Positions 1 through 5,119 of a stretch of 5,119 nucleotides of DNA are shown here, piece by piece. The translations under genes and the position numbers were made by a program. Source of the DNA: Pseudolysobacter sp. (GTDB lineage Bacteria; Pseudomonadota; Gammaproteobacteria; Xanthomonadales; Rhodanobacteraceae); the NCBI GenBank assembly GCA_025351985.1, contig JANXUW010000214.1:1-5119 (forward strand), read 5' to 3'. Position 1 is the first letter of the stretch. Each line of letters opens with the position of its first letter. The notes below the pieces were generated by a model. It worked only from the letters and a program-made list of their open reading frames with translations. It was not told the DNA's origin and did no database searches.

Positions 1-620
1 GTGCCGCAGGCGAGTGCGGCGTAGTTGGCGCTGGTCCAGCCGCCGAGCGCGATCTGGCACGCCAGCAAAACGATGCCTACGATCACGAGTCGGCGCAGTT
101 TCGCACCGCCATCACCGTACAAAGATGGCGGATCGCTCGCACGAATTGCCGTGTAGGCCAGCAGCGAAAACGTCGTGAGGCCACCGAGCAGATGCGCCAG
201 CACAACGATCGGTTTGAGCAGCCACGTGACCGTCCACATGCCGAGTGCAGCCTGGAACACGATGAAGACCGCAGCGGCCAGCGGCACCCACATCAGGCCG
301 CCGAGATCGCGGCGACGACGGATCGCCCAGCCTGCGAGGAAGAACGTCGTGAGCACCAGTCCGCCGGCGAGAAAGCGGTGGCCCTGTTCGCGCCACGCCT
401 TGTTCGATTCGACCGGGCGTTGCGGGAAATCCTGATTCGCCGTGTCGATATCGACCTGATGCGTCGGCCACGTGAGTTTGCCGTAGCAGGTCGGCCAATC
501 CGGACAACTGAGGCCGGCATTCGACAGGCGCACGAAGGCGCCGAACACGATCACACAAAACGCGAACGCGGTGGCGAACCAGGCGAGGCGGGCGAATCCG
601 GCGAGACGTACGACAGTCAT
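1..620 (-). CDS. ctaA: Heme A synthase CtaA/Cox15, N-terminal part (C-terminus cut by the window edge)
   Basis: CtaA is a polytopic inner-membrane enzyme that oxidises the C8 methyl group of heme O to the formyl group of heme A, the cofactor of aa3 oxidases. Reading from ATG at 620-618, 206 codons stay open to the left edge. Visible features are a first membrane span at about residues 12-30, then VRLSNAGLSCPDWPTCYG (residues 30-47), a family hallmark with a Cys39/Cys45 pair in the first periplasmic loop. EQGHRF follows with His81, a likely heme-ligand position. A span at about 110-130 is followed by LAHLLGG with His143, and the fragment runs into GGWTSANYAALACG at the edge. No in-frame ATG or GTG lies just upstream, so this start is favoured even though its ribosome binding site is poor. 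It is the third gene of the SURF1 block, 76 nt after the preceding stop. Roughly the C-terminal 40% is outside the window. The family call is very secure. Confidence 0.96.
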   Translation of the reverse strand, partial: MTVVRLAGFARLAWFATAFAFCVIVFGAFVRLSNAGLSCPDWPTCYGKLTWPTHQVDIDTANQDFPQRPVESNKAWREQGHRFLAGGLVLTTFFLAGWAIRRRRDLGGLMWVPLAAAVFIVFQAALGMWTVTWLLKPIVVLAHLLGGLTTFSLLAYTAIRASDPPSLYGDGGAKLRRLVIVGIVLLACQIALGGWTSANYAALACG

Positions 621-696
621 TGTTTTGCGAGGTGATTGATTGAGTAATGGGAGAATGAAGCCACCGATGGCAGCGACGTGTGAACCGTCGATGCGA

Positions 697-1245
697 TCAA
701 TGGATCAGCCGCGTGAGATCTTTCTTGAGCCCGTTGGCATCGAAGCCCGCAGTGTAACGCAGCATGAGAAATCCGCTCGGATCAACGAGTGCGGCGGCGA
801 GCGTATCGGGCGTATTTGGCCGCCATGCGGCGAACGCCTGATCGGTATCGTTGATGAGCGTGATCGGGCGCAATTGTTCGAGCGCCGCGGCCGGCAAGCC
901 GGGGCCGGAATAAACGAGACGCACGCGATCGGCATTCTGGTTCAGAGTCAGGCGCGCGCGGTGCAGCAGATCGAGTTGCGCGAGGCACTGGGCTTCGCAA
1001 CTACTATCTGCCACCGCGAGCAGGGTCCATTGCCAGCGCGTATCGTGCCAGACGAAGGCGCCGCCATCCTGCAGTTGCGGATGCGTGCCGTTCATATCCT
1101 GCGGCGGCGTCAGCAGCTCGCCGAAATTGCGCGTACCGTGCGGGCGCCAGCCGGCCTGATTCAGACCCAGCGCAATCAGAACGGGCGCGGCGAACATGGC
1201 CGCGACGAGTAATAACTGCAGACGACTTTTGGTACGTTTATCCAT
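697..1245 (-). CDS. Membrane-anchored thioredoxin-like CxxxC protein of the cytochrome oxidase assembly block
   Basis: This 182-residue protein (counted from ATG at 1245-1243) has a short basic N-terminus (MDKRTKSR) and one hydrophobic anchor at about residues 9-28. The rest is soluble and probably periplasmic. Two features suggest a thioredoxin/SCO-like fold: SSCEAQC with Cys83 and Cys87 (CxxxC, the spacing used by SCO copper chaperones), and LVDPSGFLMLRY at about 154-165, like the strand after the cis-proline region of such folds. I do not see the distal copper-binding His of classical SCO proteins; the nearest His (95) is too close to the cysteines. A thiol-reductase or degenerate SCO role is therefore inferred, not shown. 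ATGs also occur at 1254 and 1251. I prefer 1245 because GGAA lies 9 nt upstream of it, against 0 and 3 nt for the others. The gene sits between SURF1 (gap about 42 nt) and ctaA, where gammaproteobacterial clusters usually carry a conserved hypothetical gene. Confidence 0.85.
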   Translation of the reverse strand: MDKRTKSRLQLLLVAAMFAAPVLIALGLNQAGWRPHGTRNFGELLTPPQDMNGTHPQLQDGGAFVWHDTRWQWTLLAVADSSCEAQCLAQLDLLHRARLTLNQNADRVRLVYSGPGLPAAALEQLRPITLINDTDQAFAAWRPNTPDTLAAALVDPSGFLMLRYTAGFDANGLKKDLTRLIH

Positions 1246-1287
1246 TTCCATCATTTCCGTAAGGTTGTGTTGCGCACGCGCGCTTGC

Positions 1288-2007
1288 TCAGCGCCGATGC
1301 AATTTGGCGAAGATCACGAGCGCGACGAGGGCGAAGGTGAACCATTGAAACGCGTATGCACGATGCCGTTCCGGCGCCATGAAAGTGGGTATCCATTCAC
1401 GCACAAAGCCGCTGCTGACATCGGCATCGAGCAACAACTGTCGCGGCAACAAAACGGTGCCAAGATCCGTCGCGATCGCATCGGCATCGATGAAGATCGT
1501 GAGCTTGGGCCACCGAGCTTGCGTCGGCAACGAATTGCCGCCGAGGTGAATGCCGCCGCCGGAAATCGGCGCATAAATGCCATGCAGCTCCACTTCGCCT
1601 TCGGGCAACGGCGGCAACTCCGGCAACTCATGCCGGTTCGCCGGCCAGGCCAGCCAGCCGCGATTGACAAGCAAGCTGCGCGATTCTCCGGCGACTTTGA
1701 ACGGCACGAATACTTCCACGCCGATCGCACTGCCACGCGGCTGATTGTCGAGCAGATAAACATGCTGCGGATCGAATTTTCCGGACACACGCAGATGCGG
1801 ATAAACCGTTGTGTCGCGCAGGTCTTTGGCGGCGGAAAATTCGATTACTGGTGCGGCGGCGGCGTTCTGGAATGCCAGCAGCAGCGCATCTTTTTCGCGA
1901 CCGCGATCGAGCTGCCAGAGGCCGAGCCAGACAAACGCAGCGATACCCGCCAACGTCAGCAGCAACGCAAACGCGGGAGGCCGATGCCAACGCTTCGTTA
2001 CAGACAC
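1288..2007 (-). CDS. SURF1-family cytochrome oxidase biogenesis protein
   Basis: SURF1 (Shy1) proteins are two-span inner-membrane factors that help deliver heme A to the a3 site of subunit I. From the GTG at 2007-2005 the product is 239 residues, normal for bacterial members. Visible motifs, in order: a membrane span at about 11-32 running into LGLWQLDR (28-35), LLDNQPRG (85-92), LLVNRGW (112-118), WPKLTIFID (166-174) then DLG (181-183), and a C-terminal YAFQWFTFAL span (218-234). No ATG lies near the front. The frame stays open to another GTG at 2067, but the extra 20 codons include rare ones for a GC-rich genome (TTA, AGG, ATA) and encode nothing SURF1-like, so the 2007 GTG is preferred. 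The start remains uncertain; GTG at 2040 and 2028 are also possible. It is the first gene of a minus-strand block with the CxxxC protein and ctaA. I found no convincing minus-strand promoter before it. Confidence 0.93.
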   Translation of the reverse strand: MSVTKRWHRPPAFALLLTLAGIAAFVWLGLWQLDRGREKDALLLAFQNAAAAPVIEFSAAKDLRDTTVYPHLRVSGKFDPQHVYLLDNQPRGSAIGVEVFVPFKVAGESRSLLVNRGWLAWPANRHELPELPPLPEGEVELHGIYAPISGGGIHLGGNSLPTQARWPKLTIFIDADAIATDLGTVLLPRQLLLDADVSSGFVREWIPTFMAPERHRAYAFQWFTFALVALVIFAKLHRR

Positions 2008-2025
2008 TGCGGGGACGCCTATAAT
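1997..2025 (+). promoter_or_regulatory. Predicted sigma-70-type promoter for the DUF2909 gene
   Basis: A perfect TATAAT (2020-2025) lies 17 nt downstream of GTTACA (1997-2002, 4 of 6 matches to the -35 consensus). Transcription would begin near 2032 and leave a leader of about 100 nt before the ATG at 2133. It points at the only plus-strand gene in the window, which otherwise has no promoter. The -35 box falls inside the first codons of the divergent SURF1 gene if that gene starts at 2007. This is a pattern match only. Confidence 0.55.
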
Positions 2026-2122
2026 CACCAAAGAAATCACATCACGGCGCCTGCATAAAAGCGCCACCTGTCTTGCCTAACCGCCGCGAATAAGCGCCCT
2101 TGAATCAGGCGATGCGGCTTTC

Positions 2123-2127
2123 GGAAA
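2123..2127 (+). promoter_or_regulatory. Ribosome binding site deciding the DUF2909 start
   Basis: GGAAA lies 5 nt upstream of the ATG at 2133. The frame could start earlier (TTG at 2100, ATG at 2112), but those starts would add a polar N-terminal extension, and this Shine-Dalgarno-like site together with the hydrophobic start MLTKLAIVAF favours 2133. Confidence 0.6.
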
Positions 2128-2132
2128 TCGCC

Positions 2133-2342
2133 ATGCTTACCAAACTCGCCATCGTCGCCTTTCTCGTCGTGATCGTTTACAACCTCGGCGCCGGGTTGTA
2201 TTTCATGATGACCGACAAGGGCAAAACCGATCGCACCATGAAGGCGCTGACGCGTCGTATCGCGTTATCGGTAGCGCTGATTTTGCTGGTGATGCTCGGC
2301 ATCTATATCGGCGTGATCCGGCCGCATGATCTGGGGCATTGA
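2133..2342 (+). CDS. DUF2909-type twin-transmembrane small protein
   Basis: A 69-residue inner-membrane protein with two spans (about residues 4-25 and 43-63) joined by a short charged loop. The pattern YNLGAGLYFMMTD (16-28) followed by ALTRRIALSVALI (38-50) is what I recognise as the DUF2909/twin-transmembrane family, which is habitually encoded beside cytochrome c oxidase genes in gammaproteobacteria. Its biochemical function is not known to me; a role in oxidase assembly or stability is inferred from location. It is the only plus-strand gene here. It is divergent from SURF1 and convergent with the 86-residue gene, whose stop lies 72 nt beyond, and it appears to have its own promoter (1997-2025). 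No convincing intrinsic terminator follows. Confidence 0.88.
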   Translation: MLTKLAIVAFLVVIVYNLGAGLYFMMTDKGKTDRTMKALTRRIALSVALILLVMLGIYIGVIRPHDLGH

Positions 2343-2414
2343 GACATCCGCAATATTCGACGAGTCTCTGCGCAAGCTGAATCGATCAAGTCAAGACAGC
2401 CCAATATTGACCAG

Positions 2415-2675
2415 TTAAACCTTGGGGTTTTTGGGTTCTGCGATTGCCTGCTCCATCGCCAGTGCGATGCGAGCAAGAATCGCATTGTTCTTGCGCGTTT
2501 CTTCGAGATGGCTTGAACAATATTCCAGATGTTTTGTGTAGTAATCCTTCATGAAATCCATGTACCCGGCTTGCTTGCCGCCGATGCCCTTCTTCATGAA
2601 GTAAAACAACAGGCCGAAGATCGCCAGAAAGGGAACCCAGTCGAAAAATAGTCTGACGTAGTCGATATTGTGCAT
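2415..2675 (-). CDS. Unrecognised 86-residue single-span membrane protein downstream of coxC
   Basis: I do not recognise this protein beyond its general shape. It has one hydrophobic span at about residues 13-27 (DWVPFLAIFGLLFYFM) followed by KKGIGGKQ, which recalls the first span of FtsH-like proteins. A largely helical, charged tail follows (about 36-80) with aromatic residues, DYYTKHLEYCSSH, and a C-terminal LARIALAMEQAIAE that could form a short coiled coil. His49, Cys53 and His56 are close together; metal binding is speculative. It starts 16 nt after the coxC stop with a weak ribosome binding site, so co-transcription and translational coupling with coxC are likely. Coding is supported by the co-directional tight spacing, the sensible membrane-protein composition and the lack of any better frame. 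The gene converges on the DUF2909 gene. I cannot assign a function. Confidence 0.75.
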   Translation of the reverse strand: MHNIDYVRLFFDWVPFLAIFGLLFYFMKKGIGGKQAGYMDFMKDYYTKHLEYCSSHLEETRKNNAILARIALAMEQAIAEPKNPKV

Positions 2676-2691
2676 GCTGGTATCGCCGCGC

Positions 2692-3570
2692 CTACAACAC
2701 GTAAACGAACATAAACAGTCCGAGCCACACCACGTCGACGAAGTGCCAGTACCACGCGACCGCTTCGAAACCGAAGTGATCGTCCTTGCTGAAATGGCCC
2801 TTGGCGCAGCGGAACCAGATCACCGCGAGCATGATCGTGCCGAGCGTCACATGCAGGCCGTGGAAACCAGTCAGCATGAAGAAGGTCGATCCGTACACAC
2901 CGCTGCCGAGAGTCAGGTGCAGCTCGGTATAGGCCTCGATGTATTCGTGCGCCTGATACCACAGGAAGGTGGCGCCGAGCAGCACGGTGGCGCCGAGAAA
3001 CACGAGTAACTGCTTGCGATAACCGGCACGCAAGGCGTGGTGCGCAATCGTGATGGTGACACCGGAAGTGAGCAGGATCAGCGTATTGATCAGCGGCACG
3101 CCCCATGCGGGAATCGTTTCAAACACACCGCCGATCGCCGCCGGACCATTGGTCGGCCATGCCGGCGCATATCCCTTCCACAGGAAATAATTGGTCAGCG
3201 CGCCATCGCCTTCGCCGCCGATCCAAGGCACCGACAACGAACGCGCGTAGAACAGCGCACCGAAGAACGCCGCGAAGAACATGATCTCGGAGAAGATGAA
3301 CCACATCATGCCCATGCGGAACGACACATCGACCTGCTTGTTGTACATGCCCTGCAACGATTCGCCGATCACGCTGCGGAACCAGCCGAACACCATGAAG
3401 ATCAGGATCGCAATGCCGAAATAGAACAGCGGCTTGCCGAGCGCGACGCTGTCGTTGATCCAGCTCGCCGCGCCGAACATGGTGGCGAACAAACCGACCG
3501 AACCGATGATCGGCCAATGACTGCCGTGCGGTATGTAGTAGATGTTTTTCGCGTCTGCTGCGTGCGCCAT
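2692..3570 (-). CDS. coxC: Cytochrome c oxidase subunit III
   Basis: Subunit III of the aa3 oxidase is a seven-span inner-membrane protein that stabilises subunit I during turnover and supports uptake into the D proton pathway. The 292-residue product is full length. It begins with IYYIPHGSHWPIIGS and carries FRMGMMWFIFSEIMFFAAFF (85-104) with the conserved Glu95 in the membrane. It also has VPLINTLILLTSG (158-170), WYQAHEY (204-210), GFHGLHV (235-241) and YWHFVDVVWL (274-283). All are family signatures. GGGAA 6 nt before the ATG is a good ribosome binding site. The gene follows ctaG by 32 nt and precedes the 86-residue gene by 16 nt, consistent with one transcript. No anomalies were seen. 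The symbol ctaE is also used for this gene. Confidence 0.98.
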   Translation of the reverse strand: MAHAADAKNIYYIPHGSHWPIIGSVGLFATMFGAASWINDSVALGKPLFYFGIAILIFMVFGWFRSVIGESLQGMYNKQVDVSFRMGMMWFIFSEIMFFAAFFGALFYARSLSVPWIGGEGDGALTNYFLWKGYAPAWPTNGPAAIGGVFETIPAWGVPLINTLILLTSGVTITIAHHALRAGYRKQLLVFLGATVLLGATFLWYQAHEYIEAYTELHLTLGSGVYGSTFFMLTGFHGLHVTLGTIMLAVIWFRCAKGHFSKDDHFGFEAVAWYWHFVDVVWLGLFMFVYVL

Positions 3571-3602
3571 GATCGATTCCCGAATCTTCAGTGCAAAATA
3601 AT

Positions 3603-4187
3603 TTAAGAGGCCGGAGTCAGTACGGGAGCGGTATGCTCCACGACTTTCTTCGTCGCCAGTTCGTTATTGTAGAAAGTATACGACAGCGTGATCGTTGCGA
3701 TGTTTTGCGGCAGTTTCGGATCGACGATGAAACGCACCGGCATGCGTCGCGACTCGCCGGATTTCAGCATCTGCTCGGTGAAACAGAAACACTCGGTCTT
3801 GTTGAAATACAGCGACGCGGTATTTGGCGCCACACTCGGTACGGCGTTGCCGACGATCGCCGTCGGCTCCTTGTTGGTGGCGTCGAACCAGGCTTCGGTG
3901 AGCTTGCCCGGATGCACCTTCATGGTCGTGACTTCGGGCGAAAAATCCCAGTCCAGCTTGCTGTTGACGGTGCCGAGAAACTGCACCGTGACGAGCCGCG
4001 TATCGTCTTCCTTCAGCGCATCGACCTTGGCCTGCGTTGCTGCGGCATTGTCGAGCTTGATGCCGAACACGTGCACGCATGCGATGCGATAGATCGGCAC
4101 GAGCGCAAACCCGAACAGGAACGTACACGCGCAGACGATCACAGCGACGCGCAGCAGGCTGCGACTATTGCCTTTTTCCTCGCTCAT
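3603..4187 (-). CDS. ctaG: Cytochrome c oxidase assembly protein CtaG/Cox11 (CuB insertion)
   Basis: Cox11/CtaG is a membrane-anchored copper chaperone that delivers copper to the CuB site of subunit I. The 194-residue product has a short cytoplasmic N-terminus, one span at about 12-33, the conserved Cys37 just after it (IYRIACVHVFG), and a periplasmic immunoglobulin-like domain. The copper site is NKTECFCFTEQ, with Cys133 and Cys135 in the invariant CFCF motif. PVRFIVDPKLP (150-160) and TITLSYTFY (165-173) are also typical. All expected copper ligands are present. Its ATG overlaps the stop of the upstream 43-residue gene in an ATGA arrangement, so translation is probably coupled. It lies between ctaD and coxC, the usual place. 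This is the Cox11 type, not the unrelated Bacillus CtaG. Confidence 0.97.
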   Translation of the reverse strand: MSEEKGNSRSLLRVAVIVCACTFLFGFALVPIYRIACVHVFGIKLDNAAATQAKVDALKEDDTRLVTVQFLGTVNSKLDWDFSPEVTTMKVHPGKLTEAWFDATNKEPTAIVGNAVPSVAPNTASLYFNKTECFCFTEQMLKSGESRRMPVRFIVDPKLPQNIATITLSYTFYNNELATKKVVEHTAPVLTPAS

Positions 4188-4315
4188 CCGCCCATGCCCT
4201 TGTACAGGAACAGCACGAAGATCGTCAGCGCCACCGCGCCGAGAATGAGCGCAGTACGACGCGCCGCTGCACGACGTGCGACGAGATCAAAACGAGGATC
4301 GGAGGGATTTGGCAT
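4184..4315 (-). CDS. Small single-span membrane protein, probable cytochrome oxidase assembly or accessory factor (43 residues)
   Basis: A 43-residue frame beginning ATG at 4315-4313: a polar start (MPNPSDPRFDLVAR), a basic patch with five Arg (14-20), then one hydrophobic span (about 22-37, TALILGAVALTIFVLF) and LYKGMGG. The positive-inside rule puts the N-terminus in the cytoplasm. The TGA stop shares two bases with the ctaG start (ATGA), the strongest sign that it is translated. GGAA lies 7 nt before its ATG. Proteobacterial clusters often carry a tiny basic membrane protein between subunit I and Cox11, sometimes called a cytochrome oxidase small assembly protein; the match here rests on position and shape, since such proteins are too short for confident homology. 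It is easily missed by gene callers because of its size. Confidence 0.8.
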   Translation of the reverse strand: MPNPSDPRFDLVARRAAARRTALILGAVALTIFVLFLYKGMGG

Positions 4316-4328
4316 GCTGAGGTTCCAG

Positions 4329-4359
4329 CGCGACGCTGCACAGATAACACAGCGTCGCG
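4329..4359 (-). repeat. Perfect 10-bp inverted repeat (hairpin) between ctaD and the 43-residue gene
   Basis: CGCGACGCTG at 4329-4338 is exactly repeated in inverted form as CAGCGTCGCG at 4350-4359, with an 11-nt loop. In the minus-strand transcript it folds 13 nt before the start codon of the 43-residue gene and just after the ctaD stop. Neither strand has a T-run after the stem, so it is not a standard intrinsic terminator. An RNA processing or stabilising element, or a modulator of downstream translation, is more likely. It is the strongest hairpin I noticed in the window. Confidence 0.7.
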
Positions 4360-4363
4360 ACGG

Positions 4364-4380
4364 AATAATTATTGATCAAT
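4364..4380. repeat. Two overlapping AT-rich palindromes at the ctaD stop codon
   Basis: AATAATTATT (4364-4373) and ATTGATCAAT (4371-4380) are each perfect 10-bp palindromes overlapping by 3 bases, and the second contains the ctaD TGA. They form a distinct AT island in GC-rich surroundings next to the hairpin at 4329-4359. A protein binding site is possible but unproven. Confidence 0.4.
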
Positions 4381-5119
4381 GCGTCACGTCACCATGCGCC
4401 AGGGTGTGATCATCGATGATCGGCGGGATGGTGAACGTGTGATGCGGCGCCGGCGAAGGCACGGTCCATTCCAGGCCCAGCGCGCCTTCCCATACTTGCG
4501 ATGTCGCCTTCGCGCCACCACGTACGCAGATGATGATGCCGGCGACGAACAGCAGTTGCGACAGACCGAATGCAAAACCGCCGATCGAGGAAATCATGTT
4601 GAAGTCCGCGAATGCGACGTTGTAGTCAGGAATACGGCGCGGCATGCCGGCCAGACCAAGGAAATGCTGCGGGAAAAACAGCACGTTGACGAAGACGGTC
4701 GATGTCCAGAAATGCCACTTGCCGAGTTTCTCGTTGTACATGTGGCCGGTCCACTTCGGCAGCCAGTAATACGCGCCGGCCATGATGCCGAAGATCGCGC
4801 CTGTCACCAGTACGTAGTGGAAATGCGCGACCACAAAATAGGTATCGTGATACTGGAAATCCGCCGGCACGATCGCGAGCATGAGGCCCGAGAATCCGCC
4901 GATCGTGAACATGATGACGAAGCCGATCGCGAACAGCATCGGCGTCTCGAAGGTCATCGAACCCTTCCACATCGTGCTGACCCAGTTGAACACTTTCACG
5001 CCGGTCGGAATCGCGATCAGCATGGTCGAGTACATGAAGAAAATTTCGCCACCGAGCGGCAGTCCCACGGTGAACATGTGGTGTGCCCAGACGATGAACG
5101 ACAGGAACGCGATCGAGGC
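4376..5119 (-). CDS. ctaD: Cytochrome c oxidase subunit I, C-terminal part (N-terminus cut by the window edge)
   Basis: Subunit I is the catalytic heart of the aa3 oxidase: it holds heme a, heme a3 and CuB, reduces oxygen and pumps protons. The frame is open to the right edge and gives the last 247 residues of roughly 530. Visible in the fragment: WAHHM with the CuB ligand pair His13-His14, PTGVKVFNW (38-46) with the Thr39 and Lys42 positions of the K proton channel, and YHDTYFVVAHFHYVL (90-104), with His99 and His101 as the heme a3 and heme a ligands. FFPQHFLGLAGMPRRIPDY (148-166) carries the arginine pair near the heme propionates. This is the A-type family pattern. The tail is His-rich (five His in about the last 22 residues), ending in THTER-free polar sequence. 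The stop lies 60 nt before the 43-residue gene, and the hairpin sits between them. The upstream CuB His, the Tyr-His crosslink and the D-channel residues are outside the window. Confidence 0.98.
   Translation of the reverse strand, partial: ASIAFLSFIVWAHHMFTVGLPLGGEIFFMYSTMLIAIPTGVKVFNWVSTMWKGSMTFETPMLFAIGFVIMFTIGGFSGLMLAIVPADFQYHDTYFVVAHFHYVLVTGAIFGIMAGAYYWLPKWTGHMYNEKLGKWHFWTSTVFVNVLFFPQHFLGLAGMPRRIPDYNVAFADFNMISSIGGFAFGLSQLLFVAGIIICVRGGAKATSQVWEGALGLEWTVPSPAPHHTFTIPPIIDDHTLAHGDVTH

Noticed and set aside
192..635. Plus-strand frame and minus-strand 112-558 frame over the ctaA region
   Set aside because: The true frame is the minus-strand one starting at 620 and open to the edge, with unmistakable CtaA motifs; the others are off-frame.
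640..1212. Plus-strand open frame of 190 codons opposite the CxxxC protein
   Set aside because: The opposite strand encodes a coherent anchored protein in a conserved operon position; this frame has no recognisable domain or ribosome binding site.
2024..2029. Minus-strand -10 element (GATTAT) for the SURF1 operon
   Set aside because: It matches only 4 of 6 positions and no acceptable -35 box lies 16-18 nt upstream, so I did not annotate a promoter for SURF1.
1267..2058. Plus-strand open frame of 263 codons opposite SURF1
   Set aside because: It is antisense to a gene with clear SURF1 motifs, is Arg/Gln-rich and low in hydrophobic order, and matches nothing known. It is a typical shadow of a GC-rich gene.
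2417..2432. Possible intrinsic terminator AAACC-TTGG-GGTTT followed by TT on the plus strand
   Set aside because: The stem is only 5 bp with two G-C pairs, the T-tract is very short, and it lies within the coding end of the 86-residue gene (codons for its EPKNPKV tail).
4371..4380. FNR/Anr binding site
   Set aside because: ATTGATCAAT has both half-sites but lacks the four-base spacer of the TTGAT-N4-ATCAA consensus, and it lies at the end of a gene, not upstream of a promoter.
3591..4409. Plus-strand open frame of 272 codons across ctaG
   Set aside because: It runs antisense through ctaG, the 43-residue gene and the hairpin, with Arg/His-rich composition expected of a shadow frame.

Overview
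The window is most of a bacterial aa3-type (heme-copper) cytochrome c oxidase locus: structural subunits plus assembly factors. Gene order, moderately high GC and protein flavour point to a gammaproteobacterium. I would guess the Xanthomonadales/Lysobacterales (Rhodanobacteraceae-like), but that assignment comes from family memory and was not tested by a search.

Layout from right to left, in the direction of transcription of most genes (minus strand). 5119-4376 is the C-terminal part of ctaD (oxidase subunit I), cut by the right edge. A 60-nt gap follows that holds a perfect 10-bp hairpin and two overlapping AT-rich palindromes. 4315-4184 is a 43-residue single-span membrane protein whose stop overlaps the start of the next gene (ATGA). 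4187-3603 is ctaG/cox11 (CuB insertion). 3570-2692 is coxC (subunit III). 2675-2415 is an unrecognised 86-residue protein with one membrane span and a charged helical tail. One plus-strand gene comes next, a DUF2909-type twin-transmembrane protein at 2133-2342, with a recognisable promoter at 1997-2025. The minus strand then resumes with a second assembly block: a SURF1-family protein (2007-1288), a membrane-anchored thioredoxin-like CxxxC protein (1245-697), and the N-terminal 206 residues of CtaA/Cox15 heme A synthase (620-1), cut by the left edge.

The genes form one functional set. CtaA makes heme A for CtaD, SURF1 helps place that heme, and CtaG delivers copper to CuB in CtaD. The CxxxC protein may act in thiol or copper handling for the oxidase. 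CtaD and CoxC are core subunits. The tiny membrane proteins are probably accessory assembly or stability factors. The neighbours I would expect but cannot see are coxB to the right, and ctaB and an SCO gene to the left.

There are no tRNA or rRNA genes, mobile elements, CRISPR arrays or convincing intrinsic terminators, and no gene-free stretch above about 125 nt. This is essentially a known type of locus. The least explained parts are the 86-residue gene, the 43-residue gene and the ctaD-downstream hairpin.
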